Assembly: GCF_036884255.1 (NCBI RefSeq)
Contig: NZ_CP145605.1
Span: 3,658,001-3,722,000 of the forward strand
DNA from: Paenibacillus tundrae
GTDB lineage: Bacteria; Bacillota; Bacilli; Paenibacillales; Paenibacillaceae
DNA: 64,000 nt
Direction of reading: 5' to 3'
The translations under genes were made by a program, and so were the position numbers. This document shows, one piece after another, positions 54,756-62,502 of this stretch. The notes beneath the pieces are model-generated. The model searched no databases. It was not told the origin of the DNA and was given only the letters and a program-made list of their open reading frames with translations. Each line of letters opens with the position of its first letter. Positions within the stretch are counted from its first letter, which is position 1.

Positions 54756-56102
54756 TTACCCTGTGTTAGTTGAATTAGTATGATCTAATGGTCTACCCGG
54801 ACTTACTTTATAACTTTTACCGGATTGTTTGACAAGGAACACGATGATAGTCGCACTTATTATCATGCTGATTCCAAGGACTGTCAACCCAAGATTATGG
54901 CTACCTGTCATATCATTGATAAATCCTACAAAGTATGGTCCGAAGAACCCACCGAGATTACCAATACTATTAATCAATGCAATCGCACCACCTGCGGCTG
55001 CTCCTGTCAGGAATGATGGCGGAATCGCCCAGAATGGAGAGTAAGCTCCGAATGCTCCACACAAACTAATCGTTAGAAGTGCGAACGCTCCCATCAAACT
55101 GAAATCTGCAACATATACACTTGCCATCATGGCAATCGCACTAACCGTCAAGCAACCGGCTACATGGAATTTACGTTCGTTATGTTTATCCGAACTTTTG
55201 CCGACAAGATACATAACAATCATCGCACACAGATACATGAATCCAAGCAACCAGCCAATACTCTGTAAGGACCAACCTGTCGATTCAGTTAAACCTCTAG
55301 AAATGGTTGGCAGGAACATGTTAATTCCGTAATAACCAAACATCCAGAAGAAGTATCCTAGTGCCAAAATAAGCACATCCTTATCTCGCAATACCTCAAG
55401 GAAAGTAGGTTTTTTAACTTTTTGTTTCTCCAGTGCCTCTTTACGCGTTACATCCAACAGCCAAGTCTTCTCTGCGCCTGTTAACCACTTGGCATCTTCA
55501 ATACGATCCGTTAAGTAGAAGTAACAGATGATACCGAGAATTACTGCTGGAATCGCTTCCAAAATAAAGAGCCATTGCCAACCCGACAAACCGAACCATT
55601 CAATTTGTAGCAGGAACGTTGATAACGGTGAACCGATAGCGTTGGCTGCTGGAATCGCAATCATAAATCCAGCAATCGCTTTGGCGTGATGCTTGGATTG
55701 GTAGAATCCACTTAAATAATGCACCATGCAAGGGTAAAAACTCGCTTCAGCCACACCCAGTAAGAAACGAACGATATAGAATTGGATGGGCGTTTGAATA
55801 AATGCCATAATGACGGCGATAATCCCCCAGGAAACCATAATGCGGCTAATCCATCGTCTTGCACCAATCTTAGACATCATCGCACTGCCGGGTACCTCAA
55901 GCAGGAAGTAACCTAGAAAGAAGATGCCTGCACCAAATCCATACACAGCCTCGGAGAATCCGAGGTCTTCATTCATTCGTAATGCCGCAAATCCGATATT
56001 TACGCGATCCAGAATTGAAATGGCAAAACACAAAAACAAGAATGGGATCAAACGTAATGTTACTTTGCGAACAGTCGACTTCTCCAATTGCTGCAGATCC
56101 AT
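54756..56102 (-). CDS. MFS permease, anion:cation symporter (ACS) type
   Basis: A 448-residue carrier with 12 predicted membrane helices. RLIPFLFLCFAISILDRVNIGFAAL near the start and RWISRIMVSWGIIAVIMAF are typical of the ACS branch, which imports carboxylates such as tartrate, galactonate and phthalate. A sugar acid or related anion is therefore a fair guess for the substrate. The ATG at 56102 lies 7 bases from GGGAGG. The gene sits between its GntR-type regulator and the transketolase operon and shares a promoter repeat with the latter. Confidence 0.87.
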   Translation of the reverse strand: MDLQQLEKSTVRKVTLRLIPFLFLCFAISILDRVNIGFAALRMNEDLGFSEAVYGFGAGIFFLGYFLLEVPGSAMMSKIGARRWISRIMVSWGIIAVIMAFIQTPIQFYIVRFLLGVAEASFYPCMVHYLSGFYQSKHHAKAIAGFMIAIPAANAIGSPLSTFLLQIEWFGLSGWQWLFILEAIPAVILGIICYFYLTDRIEDAKWLTGAEKTWLLDVTRKEALEKQKVKKPTFLEVLRDKDVLILALGYFFWMFGYYGINMFLPTISRGLTESTGWSLQSIGWLLGFMYLCAMIVMYLVGKSSDKHNERKFHVAGCLTVSAIAMMASVYVADFSLMGAFALLTISLCGAFGAYSPFWAIPPSFLTGAAAGGAIALINSIGNLGGFFGPYFVGFINDMTGSHNLGLTVLGISMIISATIIVFLVKQSGKSYKVSPGRPLDHTNSTNTG

Positions 56103-56257
56103 ATGAAATCCTCCCGTGACATAATTCATTCCGTGGTTATATTAAACGCTTACAATTTCAGTTTCAAAAAATAATGTCCTACATTATCGACATAACTCAC
56201 TGAAATGAAGCGTTTCCAAATACTTGCGATGATATGCACCTCCTGTTGATTTGTAAT

Positions 56258-56280
56258 CTTGTTAACTTGTATCCTAAGTT
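56258..56280 (-). promoter_or_regulatory. Candidate GntR operator before the MFS gene
   Basis: Exact second copy of the 23-bp repeat at 54680-54702, in the same orientation, 156 bases before the permease start. The bases on both sides differ between the copies, so the match is limited to the site itself. Confidence 0.65.
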
Positions 56281-56361
56281 TTTCTGTTTTGAATATAACA
56301 ATTAACTTTTTAATTGTCAATAACTTATTTTTTCAATTTTTTATGTATTTGCAAACAACAA

Positions 56362-56397
56362 ATAATCCCTATGCTAGATGCGATGCATAGGGATTAT
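56362..56397 (-). terminator. Terminator of the GntR gene
   Basis: A perfect 13-bp stem ATAATCCCTATGC (56362-56374) with 56385-56397, directly after the stop codon. The T-run behind it is short and interrupted. Confidence 0.7.
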
Positions 56398-56399
56398 GA

Positions 56400-57110
56400 T
56401 TAGTCTTTCCAATAACGATTAAAGAGATTCTGCATGTGCTGTTTCATGAGTTTGGAAGCCGTATCTGCCTGCTTATTTTCAATAGCATCAATGATTTCCT
56501 TATGCTCGCTAAAGTTAGTATCACGGTAGTCAGGGCGGGTTACCGTGCGATCGCGGATAAATCTCCACATTTCCTGTTGTTTCATCGCTTGAGTAATGAC
56601 CGTCATGAACTGAATGAACAGATCATTATGTGAAGCTCTAGCAATCTCCATATGCAAGCGTTCATCCGTCTCCGGTACATAATGTCCACCTGCTGTCTCT
56701 GATTCCATCTGTTTGATGGTTTCTCGGAGCAGCTGAATCTCGTCTGCCGTAGCTCGTTGTGCTGCCATACTGGCGATAAGTGGTTCTATATTCATTCGTG
56801 CTTCAACAATATCCTCCGGGGATACGGAGTTGATGAAAGACTCGTCCGTTACAGCCTCATCCTGAGCGATCGTGCTTTTGACATAAACGCCTTCGCCCTG
56901 TCTGGAATAAATGTATCCTTTCATTTCCAGAGCGCTCAGTGCCTGTCTAATTGGAGCACGGCTTACACCGAATTGTGCGCATAGTTCTCGTTCTGTTGGC
57001 AACTTGTCCCCAATCTCGAACGTACCTGATTGTATTTCAGAGAGAATCTGATCATAAATTTGAATATACAGTTTATTGCTTGATACGCGATTAAATTGTA
57101 TTGAAATCAC
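56400..57110 (-). CDS. GntR/FCD family regulator
   Basis: A 236-residue regulator. The GntR winged helix (YDQILSEIQSGTFEIGDKLPTERELCAQFGVSRAPIRQALSALEMKGYIYSRQGEGVYV) occupies residues 15-75. The FCD domain (VEARMNIEPLIASMAAQRAT, ETDERLHMEIARASHN, HKEIIDAIE) follows and usually binds a carboxylate. The start is given as GTG, but its spacing to GAGGGAA is very short, so initiation may occur a few codons later. It likely controls the MFS and transketolase units through the repeated operator. Confidence 0.87.
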   Translation of the reverse strand: MISIQFNRVSSNKLYIQIYDQILSEIQSGTFEIGDKLPTERELCAQFGVSRAPIRQALSALEMKGYIYSRQGEGVYVKSTIAQDEAVTDESFINSVSPEDIVEARMNIEPLIASMAAQRATADEIQLLRETIKQMESETAGGHYVPETDERLHMEIARASHNDLFIQFMTVITQAMKQQEMWRFIRDRTVTRPDYRDTNFSEHKEIIDAIENKQADTASKLMKQHMQNLFNRYWKD

Positions 57111-57305
57111 TTCCCTCTGTTAGTTTCATTACATCTAATTACCAAAATGAACTATCAATAAACATTATATAAATTAGAACCTTGTTAGACAACATGATAA
57201 TTAGACAAATCGCTGGAATTCAACAAAAGTACAAGGTTTGGACAAGCTTTTCCATTACTTGATCACACGGGGGCTATTCGGACAACAACTTGGTGTTAAA
57301 ATCAA

Positions 57306-57340
57306 CAAAAAAACATGACCGCCATAGAGCGATCATGTTT
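57306..57340 (-). terminator. Terminator of the opine/peptide ABC operon
   Basis: AAACATGA-C-CGC (57311-57322) pairs with GCG-A-TCATGTTT (57329-57340). Seven A's before it give T's on the minus strand. Nothing else is recognised in the gap 57111-57371 besides the GntR promoter zone. Confidence 0.78.
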
Positions 57341-57371
57341 TCTTCCAATCCTACATCTCAATGGATAACCA

Positions 57372-57920
57372 TTAAGACTTAGTAGGCAATATATTTTTGT
57401 CAAATTCGACTTCGAATAGATATTCGTCCAAATCAACCTTCATCGCTTCATTGAAGATGTTCGATGCAATCATCTTGCATCCGACCGTGGTGATTAGCAC
57501 AATCTCTTCTGAGGAGAATTCGCTTCTTAATTTATCGTAGATAGACTCATCAATGGTGTTTGGATTGTTAACCAATCCACGACCATAATCAATCAATACT
57601 TTTTCAATCTCAGTGAATTCAAACTCATTGAAGCTGATATTCAGATCGCGGAGAAGCTTCGCATGATAGGTGGAGCAGACCAGACACTCATTCTCCGTCG
57701 AGATCGCGTAACAGTAAAAATAAATAGCGCGACTGCCTATAATTTTTTGTAGCTCATTACGCACCGGATAGAATTCCATCGCATCAAAAGACGGCATGGA
57801 ATACAACAATGTTTTAACCATATTCGTTACTCGATTGCCATTTTTGATTCGCTCATCCACAAAGTTCTTAGCTTCTTGAGACATGTCTTCATATTGTAAT
57901 GCGGGTACCACACTGCTCAT
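57372..57920 (-). CDS. AhpD/carboxymuconolactone decarboxylase-like protein
   Basis: A 182-residue helical protein. NECLVCSTYHAKLL contains the ExxCxxCxxxH motif of AhpD-type thiol redox proteins, so peroxidase-linked activity is possible. The overall length and the flanking KVLIDYGRGL segment match peroxidase-related CMD proteins. AGAGGAGG precedes the ATG. It begins 67 bases after the ABC ATPase stop with no terminator between, so it is probably the last gene of that operon. Confidence 0.77.
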   Translation of the reverse strand: MSSVVPALQYEDMSQEAKNFVDERIKNGNRVTNMVKTLLYSMPSFDAMEFYPVRNELQKIIGSRAIYFYCYAISTENECLVCSTYHAKLLRDLNISFNEFEFTEIEKVLIDYGRGLVNNPNTIDESIYDKLRSEFSSEEIVLITTVGCKMIASNIFNEAMKVDLDEYLFEVEFDKNILPTKS

Positions 57921-57987
57921 GTAAAATTCCTCCTCTTAAGTAAAGTTAATATACCATCTGGATGTGACCATTTATCGTTGTGAGAGC

Positions 57988-58770
57988 TTATTGAAATTGC
58001 GGAATATTAATTCTCGGAATCGCCTCAATCAATGACCGGGTATACTCATGCTGCGGATCATGGAAAATTTGCTTGGTCTCCCCCGCCTCGACAACTTCAC
58101 CGGCTTTCATGACCATCACGCGGTGCGAAATGCTGTAGATTACCTCAAGGCCATGCGCGATAAATAGATAGGATACACCCTTCTGCTGTTGAAGCTTCTT
58201 CAGCAATTCCAAAATCTGTGCCTGAATGGTCATATCGAGTGCAGAGGTTGGTTCGTCACAGACGATAACGGCAGGTTCTGCTGCAAGTGCTCTGGCGATG
58301 CCCACACGCTGACATTGTCCACCAGACAGTTCTCCGGGATATCGCGATTTGAACTCTCGGGGTAAACCAACATCATCCAACAATTCGTCCACCCGTTTAT
58401 CGATTGCTTTCGCATTCATCTGAAAGTACAGCTTCAGTGGTTCAGCCACGATATCTCTGATTTTCCATCTTGGATTCAGGGAAGAGACCGGATCTTGGAA
58501 AACATATTGGATGCTGCGCTTGTCAGAGCGAATACGCTTCGTGCCACTTAAGGCTTTGTCACCCAGGGCGATCGAGCCTGATGTAAGTGGAATCATGCCA
58601 GCGACCATTTTTGCAACCGTCGTTTTGCCACTGCCGGATTCACCAACAATGCCTAATGTCTCCCCTTGCCCTAGATAAAACGAAACATCTTGTACCGCGG
58701 CAAAATCGGTGCCGTTCCTCGTCCGATATACCTTATGAAGTCCCTCAGCCTCCAACAGATGTTTGCTCAT
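57988..58770 (-). CDS. Dipeptide/nickel-type ABC ATPase, DppF/OppF type
   Basis: A 260-residue ATPase. Walker A is GESGSGKTT, the signature LSGGQCQR, Walker B AVIVCDEPTSALD. The C-terminal HEYTRSLIEAIPRI is the marker of the oligopeptide/dipeptide ATPase C-terminal region, here shorter than usual. The start overlaps the DppD-type gene by 4 bases. It pairs with that ATPase to drive uptake through the DppB and DppC-type permeases. Confidence 0.9.
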   Translation of the reverse strand: MSKHLLEAEGLHKVYRTRNGTDFAAVQDVSFYLGQGETLGIVGESGSGKTTVAKMVAGMIPLTSGSIALGDKALSGTKRIRSDKRSIQYVFQDPVSSLNPRWKIRDIVAEPLKLYFQMNAKAIDKRVDELLDDVGLPREFKSRYPGELSGGQCQRVGIARALAAEPAVIVCDEPTSALDMTIQAQILELLKKLQQQKGVSYLFIAHGLEVIYSISHRVMVMKAGEVVEAGETKQIFHDPQHEYTRSLIEAIPRINIPQFQ

Positions 58771-59588
58771 ATGTCCACCCCCTCAAAATAAATACGGGGC
58801 ATGCTGTTTAGCAGCTGCTTGGTGTATGGATGTTCCGGTCGCCCGAATATCGCTTCCTTCGTACCTTCTTCAACCAGATTGCCATGTCTCATTACGATAA
58901 CACGGTCAGCAATCTCGTGAACCACACCAAGATCATGCGTAATGAACAGCACCGTCATGCCATATTGCTCTTTCAGCTTCAGGATTAACCGCAAAATCTG
59001 AGCTTGAACCGTCACATCCAATGCTGTTGTCGGCTCATCTGCAAGCAGCAATTCAGGTCGAGAAGACAAGGCCATTGCAATCATGACACGCTGCCTCATT
59101 CCACCAGACAACTGAAACGGATACTGCTTCACAACGTCATCCACATTGCGGATCTCTACCTGGGTTAACCAGGATTTTGCTTCTTCAAGCGCGGCTTTTT
59201 TGCTGATTCTTTTTGGCGCGTGCAAACGAATGACATCCACCATTTGGGTTCCAATCGTGTAGACCGGGTTTAACGCACTCAGTGCATCTTGGAAGACCAT
59301 GGCAATCCGTTTGCCACGAATACGTTGCATCTGTTTCTCATTTAAGGTCAGCAAATCCTGACCGTCGAACCAGATCTGTCCATGGGTATATTGTGCAGCA
59401 GGTCGTGGTAACAATTGCATAATTGATTTGGCGGCAACGCTCTTTCCGCTTCCCGACTCACCAACTAGGCACAATATTTCACCCTCACGGATATCCAAGG
59501 AAATATGATGAAGCACGTCCGTATGTTGGTCACGCTTGGTGAAACGAATGCCCAATTCATTGATGCGCAGGAGTGATGTGTCTTTCAT
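58767..59588 (-). CDS. Dipeptide/nickel-type ABC ATPase, DppD/OppD type
   Basis: A 273-residue ATPase. Walker A is GESGSGKSV, the signature LSGGMRQR, Walker B LLLADEPTTALD, switch ITHDLGV, and the C-terminal HPYTKQLLNSMPRI motif. Total length is shorter than classical OppD (about 330), so the C-terminal iron-sulfur-type extension is missing, as in NikD/CntD-like members. The ATG overlaps the stop codon of the ornithine cyclodeaminase-family gene by one base. Confidence 0.9.
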   Translation of the reverse strand: MKDTSLLRINELGIRFTKRDQHTDVLHHISLDIREGEILCLVGESGSGKSVAAKSIMQLLPRPAAQYTHGQIWFDGQDLLTLNEKQMQRIRGKRIAMVFQDALSALNPVYTIGTQMVDVIRLHAPKRISKKAALEEAKSWLTQVEIRNVDDVVKQYPFQLSGGMRQRVMIAMALSSRPELLLADEPTTALDVTVQAQILRLILKLKEQYGMTVLFITHDLGVVHEIADRVIVMRHGNLVEEGTKEAIFGRPEHPYTKQLLNSMPRIYFEGVDI

Positions 59589-60595
59589 TAGCTTCTCTCC
59601 TTGCTAAGGTCGAATTGCCCCACATTTGATTCCGGTTGCTTCAGAAGCCGCTGTAAGGCTTCATGGGCAAGCACAAGATCAAATATGGACAGACCGAACG
59701 CATTAAACATTATTTTACGATCAGAGTGCCGCTGAATTGCAGGATCAGGCTCAGCCAGAAGTGTTTCTAACAGGGTTACCTTACCGCCAATTTCCGGTGT
59801 CTTGCGTGCAAGACCGAATAACGACTGACTGCTAGATGGAACGCCGGCTTCATAATCATCACATACAATATGGTCAAATGATTCAATGGCTTCTGCATCA
59901 ACATCACGCATGCCAATATGAAGATACAGATGACCTTGAACAAAATGGTCTGCATGTAGGTACGGAGTGGAAGCGGATGTCGCCCCGACTACAATCTCAG
60001 CACAATCAAGTCGTTCCGGAAGAGAAGCATGGACACGGCTCCGAATACCCCGTTTTCCAAGGATATCTGTGTGATTTTCAAGCAACTTCTCTGCATGCTG
60101 CATCGTACGACTCCACACATGAACTTCCTTCAGTTCAGGCATGAATGGCACAATACTGCGAAGCTGGTGACTCGCCTGAAATCCAGATCCGCAGAGGAAC
60201 AATGATGATGCCTTAGATCCTGCTAACGCTTTGATTGCAGTCGCAGATACTGCACCTGTACGGAGCCCGCTGATCAACTCTCCTTCCAACAGTGCAAGTG
60301 GTCTGCCTGTTGCTAATTCGTTGAGCACAACGACCGGATGTGTATACGGTATCGAAGGATCGGAGTGTGGCACATGGGAAGTCCATTTCAGTCCAGCTAC
60401 GCCTTCCTCAGCAAGATACGCAGGCAAGGAATAGAAAGCTCCCTCTTCTCTAGCTCCAGCAGCCATCGCTACCTCCTGTGCACCTACTGCTGTCCCCTGT
60501 GCCTTTTGACTAAAGGTTCGTTCAATCAGACGTTGTGCAACTAAAGGGTCGGCTATCCCACTTTGCTTGATGCTTTCTCGTGATACGAAGTACAT
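59588..60595 (-). CDS. Ornithine cyclodeaminase/mu-crystallin family enzyme
   Basis: A 335-residue NAD(P)-dependent enzyme. GLKWTSHVPHSDP and LLEGELISGLRTGAVSATAIKAL match the substrate side, and LFLCGSGFQASHQLRSI the Rossmann motif; IHIGMRDVDAEAIE-like residues follow. The family includes ornithine cyclodeaminase, ketimine reductases, SbnB-type and N-alkyl amino acid enzymes. Its position between permease and ATPase genes means it acts on the imported compound. The ATG at 60595 is 9 bases from GGAGG; an upstream ATG abuts that site. Confidence 0.83.
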   Translation of the reverse strand: MYFVSRESIKQSGIADPLVAQRLIERTFSQKAQGTAVGAQEVAMAAGAREEGAFYSLPAYLAEEGVAGLKWTSHVPHSDPSIPYTHPVVVLNELATGRPLALLEGELISGLRTGAVSATAIKALAGSKASSLFLCGSGFQASHQLRSIVPFMPELKEVHVWSRTMQHAEKLLENHTDILGKRGIRSRVHASLPERLDCAEIVVGATSASTPYLHADHFVQGHLYLHIGMRDVDAEAIESFDHIVCDDYEAGVPSSSQSLFGLARKTPEIGGKVTLLETLLAEPDPAIQRHSDRKIMFNAFGLSIFDLVLAHEALQRLLKQPESNVGQFDLSKERS

Positions 60596-60674
60596 TCGCT
60601 CCATCCTCCTTCCTGCTTTGACATCATGTGTTGCTTAGCTTCTTCGAATCGCTTTCCTTCGAATCTCTTCATGT

Positions 60675-61514
60675 TCATCGGAACTCCGCTCGGTCTCTAA
60701 GCCAATCGCCGAACAAATTAATTGTCATAATGACCAGAGCAATAGCCAGACCCGGTATCGTAGACAACCACCATGCCGAACTGATATAACTCTTACCGTC
60801 ATTCACCATTCCGCCCCAAGATGGTGTAGACACATCAATACCGAGCCCAAGGAAGCTTAATGCTGCCGCGAGCAAGATCATGTGTGACATCTGTAAGGCA
60901 GCTTGTGTAGCGATCGTATACAGGGTGTTTGGTAAAATATGCTTCGCCATGATACTGATGCTCGGCACACCCATGGCTTTGGCTGCTTCGACGTACTCCA
61001 ACTCTTTCAACGAGAGTACCTGACTACGAACAACACGTGCAAAGGTCACCCAACCTGTAACTGCCAGCACAATAACAATATTCGTGAGACCTGACCCAAG
61101 CACAGCAACCATAACGATGGCGAGCAGCATGCTTGGGATGGACATCTGGATATCAGCTAGACGCATTAATACCGCATCCGTTTTACCACCGAAGTACCCG
61201 GCTACGATTCCAATAATACTGCCCAGCACACCGGAAATGACAACGGCGACAATGCTGATCCAGAGCGAGAGTCTGCCCCCATATAACAATCTGCTGAGCA
61301 CATCCCTGCCCAATTGATCAGTGCCAAGCAAGCTCATTGCGCCGTCTCCACTATACGTGCTCCCTGGTGGGATAAGGATATCCTGCAATGACTGCCTATA
61401 CGGATCGAATGGCGCGAATAGCGGGGCAAAGACCGTCAGCACGAAGATGACGGTCAACGAACCTATGCTGGCAATGCCCTTGGCATTGGCACGAAGCAAA
61501 GATCGTTTTTTCAT
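60675..61514 (-). CDS. ABC permease, DppC type
   Basis: A 279-residue permease with about six helices. FDPYRQSLQDILIPPG near the N-terminus and GTDQLGRDVLSRLLYGGRLSL are DppC/OppC hallmarks, and the EAA loop is EYVEAAKAMGVPSISIMAKHILPN. It lies 18 bases behind the DppB-type gene. GAGAGGGATAATC precedes the ATG. Confidence 0.9.
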   Translation of the reverse strand: MKKRSLLRANAKGIASIGSLTVIFVLTVFAPLFAPFDPYRQSLQDILIPPGSTYSGDGAMSLLGTDQLGRDVLSRLLYGGRLSLWISIVAVVISGVLGSIIGIVAGYFGGKTDAVLMRLADIQMSIPSMLLAIVMVAVLGSGLTNIVIVLAVTGWVTFARVVRSQVLSLKELEYVEAAKAMGVPSISIMAKHILPNTLYTIATQAALQMSHMILLAAALSFLGLGIDVSTPSWGGMVNDGKSYISSAWWLSTIPGLAIALVIMTINLFGDWLRDRAEFR

Positions 61515-61532
61515 GATTATCCCTCTCTTCGT

Positions 61533-62450
61533 TTAGTGCACTTTGATTCTTGGATCAAGGCGATGGTAGATCAGATCCGTCACAAGTGTAATGGCGATAT
61601 AGATGATGCTGATCACAAGAATACTTGCCTGCACCAACGGGAAATCGCGGTTGCTAACACCTTGTATGATCAACTGCCCCACACCTGGCCATGAGAAAAT
61701 CGTTTCAGTCACCACTGCGCCAGCGATCATGACTCCGAATTCCAGGCTAATGACGGTAATAACCGGCAGAAACGCGTTTTTGAGCCCGCGTTTCAAAATC
61801 CGGCTAGGTTTGGAGAATCCTTGAGCTTGACTTGTAATCATATACCCCTTGTCCATGACTTCAATAAGAGAGGCTCGCATCGTACGAGCAATCGGAGCAA
61901 TCGGGTACGCTGCTAAAGTCAGTGCTGGTAGTATAATCGACTCCAATCCGCGATTGCCTGACGTTGGCAACCAGTGGAGATTGACTGCAAAAATCATGAT
62001 TAACACGATACCAATCCAGAATACTGGCAGTGATTGAGTTAAGAAAATCCAACCGTTGACCACATAGTCGATCCAGCTATTCTTTTTATACGCCGACACG
62101 ATCCCTGCCAGCAAACCAACAGTGACCGCAATAACGATTGCAAACATGGCCAGATCTATGGTCGCTGGCATTCGTTCAAGCACCAGCTTCAGCGCGGATT
62201 CTTTGTAATACAGCGAGTTTCCCAAATCGCCAGTAAATAGGTTTTTTAGATAATCGATGTACTGCATCCAGAGAGGTTGATTGAACCCTAAGCTCTCTCG
62301 AAGCGCGGTCACCTGTTCTTCGCTCGCTTCAGGTGGAAGCATTAGGCGCGCCGGATCACCTGACAAGCGAATAATGAAAAATACAAGCGTTGCCGCACCG
62401 AGGACTGCAAGTACCGATTGTCCCAAACGTTTAAGCACGTAATGCTTCAA
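61533..62450 (-). CDS. ABC permease, DppB type
   Basis: A 305-residue permease with six helices. RLSGDPARLMLPPEASEEQVTALRESLGFNQPL is the DppB-type outer loop, and the EAA-like region reads YMITSQAQGFSKPSRILKRGLKNAF. The start is TTG preceded by GGGAGTG. The 52-bp gap to the binding-protein gene contains no terminator, so the whole set is one operon. Confidence 0.9.
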   Translation of the reverse strand: MKHYVLKRLGQSVLAVLGAATLVFFIIRLSGDPARLMLPPEASEEQVTALRESLGFNQPLWMQYIDYLKNLFTGDLGNSLYYKESALKLVLERMPATIDLAMFAIVIAVTVGLLAGIVSAYKKNSWIDYVVNGWIFLTQSLPVFWIGIVLIMIFAVNLHWLPTSGNRGLESIILPALTLAAYPIAPIARTMRASLIEVMDKGYMITSQAQGFSKPSRILKRGLKNAFLPVITVISLEFGVMIAGAVVTETIFSWPGVGQLIIQGVSNRDFPLVQASILVISIIYIAITLVTDLIYHRLDPRIKVH

Positions 62451-62502
62451 TGGTTAACACTCCCATCCGGGCTTGGCCAAGTCACTAAAGACGCCTGCCG
62501 AT

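Noticed and set aside
54680..56280. The 23-bp repeat as insertion-site duplication or transposon end
   Set aside because: The two copies are 1.58 kb apart in the same orientation but flank ordinary genes, each placed at a promoter, so an operator explains them better.
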